Origin: Nostoc sp. MS1
Lineage (GTDB): Bacteria > Cyanobacteriota > Cyanobacteriia > Cyanobacteriales > Nostocaceae
Assembly (NCBI RefSeq): GCF_019976755.1
Contig: NZ_AP023441.1
Coordinates: forward strand, 1,784,501-1,848,500
Length of the DNA: 64,000 nt
Reading direction: 5' to 3'
A program made the translations under genes and the position numbers. Under the pieces are notes generated by a model. The model had not been told where the DNA came from. It searched no databases and was given only the letters and a program-made list of their open reading frames with translations. Positions 16,829-26,749 of this stretch are shown piece after piece; the stretch's first letter is position 1, and each line of letters begins with the position of its first letter.

Positions 16829-19030
16829 TTAACGATTGCTGATTTGAATATCGTGTCCCGATCGCAAACTAGTATCAGCCCAGGAACAGATTAAACCTTG
16901 ACTACCGGGATCTATGATTTGTTCTGGGGAAGATTGCCGTCTCCATGTATCTCCTTGCTTGCGGATGGCAAATAGTAAAACTGACTCTAAATGCCTGACA
17001 CCAGGGGTTTGTTGCAGTAAAACCATAATCTCTGAAATGTAAACGGGTCGTCCAAATGGCCAACCTTTACCCTCCATCCCGCCAGTGAGAGGATTGAGAT
17101 ATTTATACAGAGCTTTTCTCAGGTTACGTAAAATTTCTGCTCTGGCTAACGGGTTATTATAAGCAGGTTCTAAAACTACCTCAGCTTGCACAGAAACGCC
17201 TACATATTCCGGTTCTTGTAGTTGTACTTGTACTCCTAGCAATCTCCTTTCGTCTAAATATTTCAGGACTTGTTCTTGCAATGCTGGACTGATGGCAAAT
17301 TGTTGTGGTGGGATACCTTCACCTAGTTCAATACCATCTGTATTGGCGTAAGGGACAACTAGTAAACCAACTGTACCAGCTTGTCTATTAGCACCGGCTG
17401 GTAAACAACGGACTCTAGCGATCGCACCTGCGCCTGCTTGTTGGGCTAAAACTTCAAAATCTTCGGCTGTAACAGCGCGATCGCGGGTACGCAACATGCG
17501 CGGCGCTCTAATTACTGCTTGTTCTAAAGATTCCCCATCTGCACCGTTAATTGCTGGCGGATAATTAATTACACTGGCTACATAGGGATATGCAGATTTC
17601 AAAAACTGGATTGAGCCACTCTGTACATTCCCTTCCCTACCGCCACCAGTACGATAAGCCAACATTCTAATTTCTGCACCCCTTGGAGGTACAGCCCCGT
17701 ACTGATGTTCTTGGGCGTTTTCTATGTCACTGGCTTGGACAACCGTTTCATCTGTATTGGTCGGTTCTTGGATGCGCGATCGCACTTTTGTTTGGCGTTT
17801 GAGTTGTCCAGGTTCCCGAATCAACGGCCCAAACTGCACCGTCCCGGTGATGGAATCGATGGTGTAATGCAGGTCTTGGGCGCTAGAATCGGCAAAATCT
17901 CTCACTTCGTGCCATGTCTGCGGTAAACCACCAGGGGGAGTGACAACTATATACTCATTTTCCCGCCGTTCTAACACTGGTGGCATGAGTAACTGATAAC
18001 TCTGTCCTGGTTTACCATTACTAATTCCCAAGCGTTCATCTTGAATCAGGGTGCTGTGGGTAGCCCTCACAGTTCCACCAATTGACCGCACTGCTAACCC
18101 AGTAATTTGTGGTGGACGGTTGTAACCCTCTTCATTTGAGTTTGGTGTAATCAAGCGACAACGTAACCAGCGACCCCTGTAAACGGTAAAGGTAGTTACA
18201 GGCCAAGTCTGCGGTAAATGCAGGCGTACATCAGCACCTTGGGCGGGGTTAGTACCTTGTTGTTCAATTTCATAGAAGCTGAAACCTTTGGTATAGTCGT
18301 CGGCTTCTTTTAATAAGACTGGTTGCCAATTTTCTCCATCCCAAGCTTCCCAAGTGCGGGGCGGTTGATTGGGGTTAATGCCTGTGGGGGTGGCGGCTGC
18401 GCCTTGGAAGGTAATTTCTAAAACATTACCATCAAGAAGGTCATTAGAATTAATAACTAAATAAAAACAATTGCCTACTTGGGGTTGTTCACTAAATATA
18501 GATTGTTCATTCCCTGCCCACAAGCCATTAGGTTGACGAGTCCAGACATTGGCTAACCTTTCGCGTAGAGATTGGGGGATGTCTTCGGTGGCTTGGGCAG
18601 TTAAAAAGTGCTGAATCTGCGGTTTACCAATAATGAGAGGCGAATCTGTACTAAATGTAATAGCTGGGGTGGTTTCAGTGCGTACTGTTGAGGCTTCCAG
18701 ACCTGCGGGAATGGTGTAGGCTTCGGGTAGGTCAGAACTTAAATAAAAAGTTAATTCTGTATGTGCTGGGGCTGGTGGTTGGAGACGAATACCGAGTAAT
18801 TCTAAAAAGGCTACATAATTTTTTCGGGGTACTTGGTTAAACCTAAGTAACATTTGGTCAGTTAACCAAGCAAATAACTCAATCAGCGTGATTCCTGGGT
18901 CGCTAAGGTTATGGTCTGTCCATTCGGGACAGTAGCGAGGGATACGCATGATACTTTCTTCTACTAGATCATCGAAGGTGCGATCGTCTAAGTTAGAAGA
19001 TGGTAATTGTGGCAAAAAGTCGAATTTCAC
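16829..19030 (-). CDS. CIS baseplate J-like protein (Cis11/gp6-like)
   Basis: 733 aa using the GTG at 19030, whose bases overlap the TGA of the gp25-like gene (GTGA). A longer ATG start at 19183 would overlap that gene by over 150 bp and add a non-homologous N-terminus. The start VKFDFLPQLPSSNLDDR followed by PEWTDHNLSDPGITLIELFAW is typical of putative baseplate assembly proteins of the eCIS type. The C-terminal part has ENAQEHQYGAVPPRGA and APRMLRTRDRAVTAEDFE, a conserved gpJ/gp6 signature. It should form the wedge ring that triggers sheath contraction. Strong coupling to gp25 is expected. Confidence 0.88.
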   Translation of the reverse strand: MKFDFLPQLPSSNLDDRTFDDLVEESIMRIPRYCPEWTDHNLSDPGITLIELFAWLTDQMLLRFNQVPRKNYVAFLELLGIRLQPPAPAHTELTFYLSSDLPEAYTIPAGLEASTVRTETTPAITFSTDSPLIIGKPQIQHFLTAQATEDIPQSLRERLANVWTRQPNGLWAGNEQSIFSEQPQVGNCFYLVINSNDLLDGNVLEITFQGAAATPTGINPNQPPRTWEAWDGENWQPVLLKEADDYTKGFSFYEIEQQGTNPAQGADVRLHLPQTWPVTTFTVYRGRWLRCRLITPNSNEEGYNRPPQITGLAVRSIGGTVRATHSTLIQDERLGISNGKPGQSYQLLMPPVLERRENEYIVVTPPGGLPQTWHEVRDFADSSAQDLHYTIDSITGTVQFGPLIREPGQLKRQTKVRSRIQEPTNTDETVVQASDIENAQEHQYGAVPPRGAEIRMLAYRTGGGREGNVQSGSIQFLKSAYPYVASVINYPPAINGADGESLEQAVIRAPRMLRTRDRAVTAEDFEVLAQQAGAGAIARVRCLPAGANRQAGTVGLLVVPYANTDGIELGEGIPPQQFAISPALQEQVLKYLDERRLLGVQVQLQEPEYVGVSVQAEVVLEPAYNNPLARAEILRNLRKALYKYLNPLTGGMEGKGWPFGRPVYISEIMVLLQQTPGVRHLESVLLFAIRKQGDTWRRQSSPEQIIDPGSQGLICSWADTSLRSGHDIQISNR

Positions 19031-19440
19031 AGTTCCTCTCCAGCTGCCAGCAAATAGAATGGGTACACAAAGTTGTAAATATCGGCAAAATCCTTCAGCC
19101 GATAATTGATGATGATGTTGACTCTGCCACGTATAGGGTCTGGTTCGGTCAGAACTTCGTCTACAATAATTCGTGGTTCCCACACCTCCAAAGCTTCCAA
19201 TACGTAAAGACGTATCCGCAGTAGAGTATCAGTATTCAAAGGTGCAAACGCCAACTCCGACAAGCGCGAACCAAAGTTAGGTCGATAAACGCGCTCACCA
19301 ACTCCCGTTCGGAGAATAATCCAGATAGACTCTCTAACCTTTTGATCTTCACTACTGGTTTTGATTCCCCCTTGCAAACTCAACTGCAAAGGGAAAGCCC
19401 AACCATTTCCTAGATAATCTTTTCGCTGACCATAAACCAT
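19027..19440 (-). CDS. CIS baseplate wedge protein gp25-like (Cis9)
   Basis: 137 aa, the normal size for this family. It shows the gp25/IraD-fold signatures RPNFGSRLSELAF and ALEVWEPRI, with a C-terminal NYRLKDFADIYNFVYPF strand. In contractile systems gp25 anchors the sheath initiator to the baseplate. Its stop overlaps the GTG start of the J-like gene, a typical gp25-gp6 arrangement. Confidence 0.92.
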   Translation of the reverse strand: MVYGQRKDYLGNGWAFPLQLSLQGGIKTSSEDQKVRESIWIILRTGVGERVYRPNFGSRLSELAFAPLNTDTLLRIRLYVLEALEVWEPRIIVDEVLTEPDPIRGRVNIIINYRLKDFADIYNFVYPFYLLAAGEEL

Positions 19441-19443
19441 ATC

Positions 19444-19477
19444 AATTCAAAATTCAAAATTCAAAATTCAAAATTAA
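19444..19477. repeat. short tandem repeat, 7-bp unit AATTCAA
   Basis: Four to five copies just upstream of the gp25-like gene, same unit as at 15651-15680. Confidence 0.85.
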
Positions 19478-19592
19478 GACAGTCATATGTAACAGGAGTT
19501 TGTTGGTGTCTATCTGTCTCACTCTTTTTTAAATTGGTGTTATGTGGCTATGACATCTATTAAAAAGATACCGACACCCCAAGCCTACGCCT

Positions 19593-19610
19593 ATTCGCCA
19601 AAAGTCGAAC
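19593..19610. promoter_or_regulatory. ATTCGCCAAAAGTCGAAC motif copy
   Basis: The most complete copy of a motif found beside several CIS and effector genes. Here it lies between the PAAR stop and the gp25-like gene, about 150 bp from the latter's start. Confidence 0.35.
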
Positions 19611-19637
19611 AATAATTCGTAATTTTTCTGTCAACCA

Positions 19638-20150
19638 TCAACCACCAATCAAGACGGTAACATCGCCTTTGACAATTTTATTAGTAGGGCCTAATGCTTC
19701 GAGGATGGTGTCGCCCATGCGGGAGGCGGGTAAACCATTGATTAAAACTGTTTTACTACCATCAATTACTACACCAGGGCCGTGGGGAGGAATAGGTAAA
19801 GGAGTAGCGCATTGATGAATGTCCGCCATTCCTGGAGGAGAGGAGGCGGCGGCGGCAGATATCATGCTACTCATGGTGGCGGAGGCAGTGGCTTTGGTGG
19901 CTTGTTCAGCAGCTAGGGCGGCGGGTGCGCCGGGAGTACCTGCTGCGGCTTTGGTCGCAGCTTCCGCCGTTTGGATAGCGATATCAAATCCTTGTTTAGT
20001 AGACTGTAAAGCGGGAAGGGCAGTTGCAGGTATTCCCCGCCAAGCTGGTAAGTTGCCAATGAGTACGTTAGGGCTACCGGGGCCTCCTGTTAAGACTGGT
20101 GGTAAGGGATGGGCGACGTTATCGGTAATTCTGGCTGCTGGTTTGGACAT
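19638..20150 (-). CDS. PAAR-domain spike tip protein (Cis10)
   Basis: 170 aa. It starts MSKPAARITDNVAHPLPPV and ends with GPGVVIDGSKTVLINGLPA, RMGDTI and VLIGG, the PAAR repeats that form the sharp cone on the spike. Between the halves (about residues 48-108) is an Ala-rich helical insert (AEAATKAAAG, AALAAEQATKATAS) as in many eCIS PAAR proteins. His112 and Cys114 in DIHQCATPL could contribute to the metal site at the tip. It is directly downstream of the VgrG-like gene, as expected for a spike-tip pair. Confidence 0.9.
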   Translation of the reverse strand: MSKPAARITDNVAHPLPPVLTGGPGSPNVLIGNLPAWRGIPATALPALQSTKQGFDIAIQTAEAATKAAAGTPGAPAALAAEQATKATASATMSSMISAAAASSPPGMADIHQCATPLPIPPHGPGVVIDGSKTVLINGLPASRMGDTILEALGPTNKIVKGDVTVLIGG

Positions 20151-20193
20151 GAGGAGGAAAGAAGGAAGTAGAGTGTTTATGGATAATTTTTTA

Positions 20194-20235
20194 ACGCAGA
20201 GGGGCGCGGAGGTTAGCGCGGAGGGGCGCGGAGAT
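20194..20235. repeat. GC-rich tandem repeat GCGCGGAG
   Basis: Repeated GAGGGGCGCGGAG/GTTAGCGCGGAG units between PAAR and VgrG-like genes; base composition is very unlike the surroundings. Confidence 0.7.
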
Positions 20236-22004
20236 TAATTGAGTTTAATTAACGCACCTTTGATGGTGATTACACCAGTGGCGTTAATATCGAGATTGCC
20301 TGTTGATTTAATAGCGACTGATTGACTTGCATCGTTCATTTTGATGCTATGACCACCAGTGGTTTCAATAGTAATTGATTTACCTCTATCATCCATTTTA
20401 ATAACATGACCACCAGTGGTTTTAATCTCTATGAACTGATCGCTATCATTAAGATAAATTTTGTGACCTTTGGTAGTTTCCAAACGAATACCTGCTTTAC
20501 TGCCTCCTTTATCTTCTTCGATATACTGTAGGGTGTGTCCTGTACGAGTTTTGAAGGTACGTAATCTTACACCTTTAACAACTGAATCAGCTACTTTTTC
20601 TGGTGGTGCATCTTTACCGTTCCACACTCCACCAAGTACATAAGGACGATGAATATCGCCGTGTTCAAAACCTACTAAAACTTCATCATTTACTTCTGGT
20701 AAACAATCAAAACCACGATTAGGGCCTGCACCTATAGCGACTACTCTCGCCCAGTTACTTTCATCTGTTTCGGTTAAGGTGGGAAACTTAACTTTTACTC
20801 TTCCCCAACCTTTGGGGTCTTTATTATTGGTGACAATTCCTACTAAAAATGTTTGCCCTGGTTGCAGGTGTGTTTGTGTGGATAGGGTAGAAAATAAATT
20901 GCCTGGACGTAAGCCGCGTACACTAAAATCTGTTGTATAAACTCGCTGGCTGTAAAAGTGGCGTGTTTCTGTAACATAATATTTACCACTATAGCGATCG
21001 CCCATACCTTGAAGATTGATTATTCGCCCTGGACGAATTTGGGGGTTTCCGTAGGCTTGAGCATCCGCATAGACAAATTCTCCTCCGAGTTCATCACACA
21101 AAGCCTGAGCCATCTTTTTGGCTTCGTTCTCTGTCGCCACGGGTTGATCTACAACTATCATTTTCGGGGTGGGGGGCTTACCTTTGAATGCTGTACTGGT
21201 TTTACTTCCTTTCCCATTCCCTGTTTCAGTAATTACTTTTTCTGATTTGGCTTGTGAGGTAATCAATTTCTTTTGGGTAAAATCCCAACTCCGCACTTCT
21301 ACAGAATCTACTTGTTCTGCATTAGTCACGCGCACACTAAATTTACTAATTTCATCTAGCCATTTCAAATTTAATGAATTTTTGCTTTGAGGTTGGCAAA
21401 AATTTAATTTTCCATCCTCAATAAATAATTCATATCCAATACGCGCCGCCCGTTCTCTCAAAAACTCCATATTAGTTTGGTTTTCTTGAAAGACGTATTC
21501 ATGCTTCACGCCACTAGAGTCTATTTTTCCTATCGCTATACCGACTTCTCCAGCTATTTTTCTGACTATATCACTATCCATTTGGTTGAGGAATGAGCGA
21601 TTATAGCGCCCTCTATGTAGGCGATGAGAAATGTCATAACCCCGGACAATCACAGGTGCTTCTGTTTTCTCATTAAAGTGAGTTTCTATACCTGTAATTT
21701 CCCCTTCAATTAAAAAGTTTTCTAATTTATCCTTAAAATTTCTATCTTGAGTAGTGCTAGAAATGAAACCTATTTTTATTTCCTTGCCAATCTTAAATAA
21801 TTTATCGTGTCGCCACTCTTTATATTCTGAACGGTTAACTGTAGTCAGATAACTATTATGTATTACCAGGGTAAACATTGCTGGTAAATGGAGGCTTTCT
21901 TCTACAGTAATTTGCAATAAATCCTTCATCAATTCAGGAGAAGCATTTTGTCCCTCTATCTGAATTTTAGGTTCACTTAAATAAAGGCTACGGTCTGCTG
22001 GCAT
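20235..22004 (-). CDS. VgrG-like spike protein (Cis8)
   Basis: 589 aa. Residues about 1-340 are the gp27-like/phage late control D part (YDISHRLHRGRYNRSF, FQENQTNMEFLRERAARIGYEL is its hallmark region). An OB-fold follows near 385-460 (GIVTNNKDPKGWGRVKVKF), including WARVVAIGAG and LPEVNDEVLVGFEHGD. The C-terminus has short beta-helix repeats with GGHxIKM (about 520-560), forming the spike. It should trimerise and carry the PAAR tip encoded next. The gap from the upstream tube-adaptor gene is 30 bp. No extra effector domain is fused to its C-terminus. Confidence 0.93.
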   Translation of the reverse strand: MPADRSLYLSEPKIQIEGQNASPELMKDLLQITVEESLHLPAMFTLVIHNSYLTTVNRSEYKEWRHDKLFKIGKEIKIGFISSTTQDRNFKDKLENFLIEGEITGIETHFNEKTEAPVIVRGYDISHRLHRGRYNRSFLNQMDSDIVRKIAGEVGIAIGKIDSSGVKHEYVFQENQTNMEFLRERAARIGYELFIEDGKLNFCQPQSKNSLNLKWLDEISKFSVRVTNAEQVDSVEVRSWDFTQKKLITSQAKSEKVITETGNGKGSKTSTAFKGKPPTPKMIVVDQPVATENEAKKMAQALCDELGGEFVYADAQAYGNPQIRPGRIINLQGMGDRYSGKYYVTETRHFYSQRVYTTDFSVRGLRPGNLFSTLSTQTHLQPGQTFLVGIVTNNKDPKGWGRVKVKFPTLTETDESNWARVVAIGAGPNRGFDCLPEVNDEVLVGFEHGDIHRPYVLGGVWNGKDAPPEKVADSVVKGVRLRTFKTRTGHTLQYIEEDKGGSKAGIRLETTKGHKIYLNDSDQFIEIKTTGGHVIKMDDRGKSITIETTGGHSIKMNDASQSVAIKSTGNLDINATGVITIKGALIKLN

Positions 22005-22034
22005 AATGATATATAATTTTTATTAGTAATGTTG

Positions 22035-22553
22035 TTAATGGTCTAATGCTGAGTTTGCTGTACGATTTGCGCCTTGAGAAGCTGATTGTTTACCTCCAGG
22101 CATATTATTTTTATCTACTTCCTGTAAGGATATTTCTACTATTGCCCTTACTGGAGTGCCGTCAGTTAAAAACATATTCAATGTATAAGTTAAACTTGTC
22201 ATAACACAATAGAAATACTCACTTCCCCAGGTCAATATGTAAACTGGTGGGCGTTGATCAGGGGAGCCATTAATGGTTTCTACTCCTTTTTTTATCTTAT
22301 CTATATACTTCTTCATTACTGATTCTTTAGTTTCATAAGTATCAAAAAGTAACTGCTTTAAAGTAAATTTGTAAGGCTCAACTCCAGAAAAATTAACTTT
22401 AGGTAGTAGAGTAGTTCCTCTATTACCTTCATTACTCGCCCAACTTACGCTACGGGAAAAACTAATGTCTGTGGGATTAAACATTAATTCAATATCTGGC
22501 GCTTCACCTTTATAGGCTACAAGTTTTGCTTTTACAAGTGTTTGGTTAGCCAT
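22035..22553 (-). CDS. CIS tube adaptor protein (Cis7/Afp7-like, CIS_tube)
   Basis: 172 aa of the contractile injection system tube protein family: an N-terminal MFNPTDISFSRSVSW strand, VEPYKFTLKQLLFDTYE, RPPVYILTWGSEYFYCVM and a closing RAIVEISLQEV strand. Afp7/Pvc7 proteins connect the tube to the VgrG spike and often have a C-terminal LysM domain; no LysM is visible here, only a short Gly/Ser-rich tail. An AAGGA six to eight bases before the ATG supports the start. It is adjacent to the VgrG-like gene. Confidence 0.9.
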   Translation of the reverse strand: MANQTLVKAKLVAYKGEAPDIELMFNPTDISFSRSVSWASNEGNRGTTLLPKVNFSGVEPYKFTLKQLLFDTYETKESVMKKYIDKIKKGVETINGSPDQRPPVYILTWGSEYFYCVMTSLTYTLNMFLTDGTPVRAIVEISLQEVDKNNMPGGKQSASQGANRTANSALDH

Positions 22554-22661
22554 TAAATGATCCTTACTAAAATTGTTGAATAGTACTTATATCAGTCAAA
22601 AAATTGATGTAATATTTGATAGATAGCTAAACTAGGTTTTAATTAAAAACTCAAAGCAATG

Positions 22662-25600
22662 TTACCAAGGTAGGCGACCTACATATATGCCTTGACGTTC
22701 TTTTTCTATTTCGATTCTTTGCCTTAATCTATAATAAACAGCCTGAGCTAAAGCTTCAATTTCTCCATCTTCATTATCATCATTTTCTGCTGTTGGTAAA
22801 GATGAATCTGGGCTTTTTATAGTCTCAGTAATGGGTGCAATATCTCTTGAGATATCGGGTGCTAAAACTTCTCCGCCATTAGCGTAACCTTGGGGTTGAG
22901 AAAATCGCTTAGTAGAAATATGTGTTGGTGTTGAGGATGATGCAAACTGAGAAGATGGGGAATTTTGCCAGTTTCCCTCTACGCAACCAAAGTTAAAATT
23001 AGTGAACTCATCATGATTAGCATTTAATAATTCTTCAACACTAGACCATTGAGAAGGGGTTTGGGTGTTGGTAGTTGAATGAGTCTTACGGAAAATTAGG
23101 GAAGGTGATGAATATTGGGGAGAAGGTGCTGGGGAAACATGAGTTGTATTTTGCATTGTATCTTGGGGATGGTTGAGAAGCGATCGCCTTTGCTTCGCAA
23201 CTTCCACACCCAAGGAAGGAGAACTTAGGGGAGTTAGTTCTGTAAGTGTATCAGGTTCCGCACTTTGGCGCTGTATTGGACTCTCAACAAAAGAATCGAC
23301 TTTAGTCGTAGGTAGTAACGAGTTGGTTTCTGGTGTTTGGGAAGGCGTTACCTCTAAACTAGGGGATATTACCTCCTCTGGTGAACCTCCAATGTTAATA
23401 TGCTTGAGAATCTGGAGATTTTTTTGCGCATCCTTAGCGTTGATCACAAATTCCCCAGGTGTCAGCATTGCAGGTACAGTATCCGAGGGTGCTACTGGTT
23501 GATGGTTTTCTACTGAGGTTGCATTAACTTGTCCACCAGTAGCATAACCTTTAGGCGCTGGTAAATCATTTAACAGAGTAGCAGGTTCAATATCAATATT
23601 GGCAGTGTTGTCTGTATTGTTGGAAGGATATGTAGTTAATATATTTTCTGATGTATCGGAATCATTTATCAGGTTTGATAAATCAAGGTTGTTAAATACT
23701 AAATCCGACTCGGAGGCAATTATTTGTTCATTGTTGATATTCCTATGGATAATCAGCAAATTTTCAGTGGGATTTGTTAAGACTGTATTAGCAATCTCTG
23801 ACGTAAATGTATCTGAATCTAGTGTAGATATTTCCTCAGATTTCGATGATATATGTGATGAAACAACAGGTGAAATTTTTGGTAAGATTGTTGTGTTACT
23901 ATCTTCAATCTCTGGTGTTGTAGATGAAGTCAAATGTGGTTGAACAGATATTATTTCTGGTGTAATAACTTCCCCGGATTCTGGTGATATGTCTGATTTG
24001 TAAACAAGTTTATTTTTGATTAATCCTGCTGTGTTAGTAGCTTCAACCTCTGGTGTTATCGATGAAGAGATGTGATTTTGGGCAGATGTTATTTCTGGTG
24101 TAATAACTTCCTCAGATTGTAGTGATATATCTGATGTACTAACAGGCATTATTGTTAATTCTGTTGTGTTAATATCTTCAATCTCTGGTGCTATGGATGA
24201 AGTTATATGAGGTTGAACAGGTACTAGTTCTGGTGTAGAGATTTCCTCAGCTTGCGATGATATGTGTGATGTAGAAACAGGCGTAGTTGTTGGTAATATT
24301 TCTGTGTTAATATCTTCAATCTCTGGTGCTATGGATGAAGTTATATGAGGTTGAACAGGTACTAGTTCTGGTGTAGAGATTTCCTCAGCTTGCAATGATA
24401 TGTGCGATGTAGAAACAGGCGTAATTGTTGGTAATATTCCTGTGTTAATATCTTCAATTTCTGATGTTGTGGGTGAATGAATATGACCTTGAATAGTTGT
24501 TAGTTGTTGTGTAGAGTTTTCCTCAGATTGTGGTAATATATTTGATGTAGCAACAGGCGTAATTATTGGTGATTCTACTGTATTGAGGTTTTCAACCTTT
24601 GGTGTTGCAGATGAAACAATACTAGGTTGAATAGGTGTTAATGAGGCAGTATTTTCTTTCGATTTATTGGACGATGTAATCTGTGTCTTAATATTTGCTT
24701 CTGGAATTATATGTTCTGAATTTAATGATGTTGTTGATGTAATATCAGATGTATCTATTGATTGAGTTTCAATATTAGGTAATACTGCGTTAAATTCAAT
24801 AAACTCATTATTTATATATTCTGGATTCTGATTATTTATATTAATTTTTGGTAGGGTGTTAATAGTATTCGGTGTAATAACATCTTCATTGGCTAATGTA
24901 ACTTCAGTATCAGAATAATTTACATTAGCTACTATAGACTGTTCCTGAGTATTATCCAAGTAAATAGGTAAATTTGATTTATCTTCAGACTTGGGCAATA
25001 TAGTTTCTGATGCTAAAGGTTCTATCTCTATAGCTTTCTTATTTGTACTATCATTTAACAATTGAAGATTTTGCTTTGTATCTAATCCTGTATTTGAGTC
25101 ATATTTAATAATATCCTCTAAAATATTAGAACTATGTAATACATTTGCTTCTGTTTTTAAAGTAATTGATTCTGGTGCATTTTCATTTGTTTCTCTGATA
25201 GGATTTTGCTGTGTAATAACTGTAGATTCAGCCTGTATTTGTGAATTTTTTAAATGAAAAGAAATATCTTCATTATCAATATTTTCTGGGATTTTATTAG
25301 ATATATGATATTTTTGATTAGTATTTTCTTTTGTTATACTAATCTCGTCGCTACTATTAGCTAATTCTGGTTTTAATGCTAAGTATTCTAATGAATTACT
25401 GATGTCTATATTTAGTTCATGATTTCGATTTAATATTTTCTCATTTTCATAATCATCAGAATTAACAAACATCTCATTAGTTATTGGTAATGAATTTTCA
25501 TTAGCTTTTCTGTTTAAGGTTTTGTTATTTTCTACTGTATTATTTATAGTGGCTATTTCACTATCGCTTGCTTGTATGATTGAATTATCATATATTTCAG

Positions 25601-26210
25601 TTTGCAAATTATCTGTAGTGAATACATTTATTTCATTACTTTTAGGAAGAATAGGAGTTTCATCATTAATCTGGGGTTTTCTCTTAGATATAGATGATCT
25701 ATCTGCTTGTTTTGTTTTGGTTTTCTTAACCGATTTTGATGGGGGTAATTTTTTAGTTGGTAATTTTTGATTTGCTTGTTTTTCTGCTTGAGTCCATGTT
25801 TTTATTAGTATTTCGTTGCTGACATCGTTAGTTATTTGTGTTTGTATAAAATTTGATATATTACTAATATCAAATTTTATATCTGTTAATTTATATGAAG
25901 TGTTTATTTCTAAAGGGAAATTCAATGTTTCTAGTTTTATTTGTGAGAAGTCTGTATCAACATCTGAAGTATCTAAGTCATACCCATCTGCAAATAATGT
26001 ATCTATGAATGGTTGACGTTTACGTGCTAAGAAAAGTTTAGATGTAGGAAATAATGGTTTTGCTGTAACTAAAGGTTTAATAAAATTGCTGTTTCGTTGA
26101 TGTACATAATTTTTATTTGACTGTGAAGATATCTGATGCTGATATCCAAGATATGATTTTTGCCCAAGTGGATTAACTTGAGTACCTAATAATGATTGAA
26201 TAATTTGCAT
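22662..26210 (-). CDS. 1182-aa repetitive Thr/Ser/Ile/Glu-rich protein, tape-measure candidate
   Basis: Residues 1-100 are basic and unique; 100-560 are low-complexity Asn/Ser/Ile/Glu-rich; about 560-790 carry tandem units of roughly 40 aa built on APEIEDINTEILP and SSQAEEISTPELVPVQPHI. Near 880-940 is GYATGGQV followed by DTVPAMLTPGEFVINAKDA, a motif at the end of many phage tape-measure proteins, and a second GYANGGEV is near 1105. The C-terminus (AVYYRLRQRI...ERQGIYVGRLPW) matches the end of the 77-aa protein at 26750. No other Afp14-like gene is in the window, so it may set tube length, or be a disordered surface or baseplate protein. It has no signal peptide. The AT-rich repeat zone looks fast-evolving. 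Confidence 0.7.
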   Translation of the reverse strand: MQIIQSLLGTQVNPLGQKSYLGYQHQISSQSNKNYVHQRNSNFIKPLVTAKPLFPTSKLFLARKRQPFIDTLFADGYDLDTSDVDTDFSQIKLETLNFPLEINTSYKLTDIKFDISNISNFIQTQITNDVSNEILIKTWTQAEKQANQKLPTKKLPPSKSVKKTKTKQADRSSISKRKPQINDETPILPKSNEINVFTTDNLQTEIYDNSIIQASDSEIATINNTVENNKTLNRKANENSLPITNEMFVNSDDYENEKILNRNHELNIDISNSLEYLALKPELANSSDEISITKENTNQKYHISNKIPENIDNEDISFHLKNSQIQAESTVITQQNPIRETNENAPESITLKTEANVLHSSNILEDIIKYDSNTGLDTKQNLQLLNDSTNKKAIEIEPLASETILPKSEDKSNLPIYLDNTQEQSIVANVNYSDTEVTLANEDVITPNTINTLPKININNQNPEYINNEFIEFNAVLPNIETQSIDTSDITSTTSLNSEHIIPEANIKTQITSSNKSKENTASLTPIQPSIVSSATPKVENLNTVESPIITPVATSNILPQSEENSTQQLTTIQGHIHSPTTSEIEDINTGILPTITPVSTSHISLQAEEISTPELVPVQPHITSSIAPEIEDINTEILPTTTPVSTSHISSQAEEISTPELVPVQPHITSSIAPEIEDINTTELTIMPVSTSDISLQSEEVITPEITSAQNHISSSITPEVEATNTAGLIKNKLVYKSDISPESGEVITPEIISVQPHLTSSTTPEIEDSNTTILPKISPVVSSHISSKSEEISTLDSDTFTSEIANTVLTNPTENLLIIHRNINNEQIIASESDLVFNNLDLSNLINDSDTSENILTTYPSNNTDNTANIDIEPATLLNDLPAPKGYATGGQVNATSVENHQPVAPSDTVPAMLTPGEFVINAKDAQKNLQILKHINIGGSPEEVISPSLEVTPSQTPETNSLLPTTKVDSFVESPIQRQSAEPDTLTELTPLSSPSLGVEVAKQRRSLLNHPQDTMQNTTHVSPAPSPQYSSPSLIFRKTHSTTNTQTPSQWSSVEELLNANHDEFTNFNFGCVEGNWQNSPSSQFASSSTPTHISTKRFSQPQGYANGGEVLAPDISRDIAPITETIKSPDSSLPTAENDDNEDGEIEALAQAVYYRLRQRIEIEKERQGIYVGRLPW
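23880..24600 (-). repeat. tandem repeats of about 120 bp within the 1182-aa protein gene
   Basis: At least five units, two of them nearly identical (about 24180-24300 and 24300-24420), encode about 40 aa each. Keeping the frame fits selection for repeat number rather than decay. Confidence 0.8.
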
Positions 26211-26234
26211 ATTTATATATAAATTAGGTTAAAT

Positions 26235-26747
26235 CTAATGCGATGAGAAAAATCCCGTTTGCATTCGTGATGTAGGATTACCGCCACCTTTATCTTTGCC
26301 TACTTCCAAACCTTCATAAGCTAAAGTTAATTCTTCAATAGCAACTGCATTACCATCGGCTTGCAGCCCAGGAGTTTTCCAAGCTATAGGAATAGCACCA
26401 ATCAAAGTCCAACTCATCATGGTTTCCCCGGCTTGATTGAATACTAAAATATTCACATTACGCCGAGTTGATTTTTTAGTAAAAACTGAACTAATCCATT
26501 TCCAAAAACCTTGGTTATCTGTGATTCCACGTTTTAAAGTTACGTCAGCAAATTCTGTTTGACCTAAATAAATTCTCTGCTGGTCGTTGACTCCACCTTC
26601 GTAAAATACATTTTTTTTAATTTGGACGCTTAAGCCAGAACACTCGGTAAAAGATGCAGCGATCGCTTTATCTATTTCTACATAAAATCGATTAGTAGTG
26701 ACGTAGTTTAATTCATGAGTCACGTTACCGTTATTGTTTCCAGCCAT
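26235..26747 (-). CDS. third CIS tube-family protein (Cis5-like)
   Basis: 170 aa from the ATG at 26747, which has AAAGGTGG a few bases upstream; an ATG 9 bp earlier overlaps the preceding stop. It shows tube-family marks: NRFYVEIDKAIAASFTECSGL, DVTLKRGITDN, FWKWISSV and a C-terminal EELTLAYEGLEVGK strand, plus a Gly/Ser tail. It resembles phage tail proteins of the gp19 family that bridge the baseplate and main tube (Afp5 role). It is at the head of block B, two genes from the spike adaptor. Which ring it forms cannot be told from sequence. Confidence 0.85.
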   Translation of the reverse strand: MAGNNNGNVTHELNYVTTNRFYVEIDKAIAASFTECSGLSVQIKKNVFYEGGVNDQQRIYLGQTEFADVTLKRGITDNQGFWKWISSVFTKKSTRRNVNILVFNQAGETMMSWTLIGAIPIAWKTPGLQADGNAVAIEELTLAYEGLEVGKDKGGGNPTSRMQTGFFSSH

Positions 26748-26749
26748 AG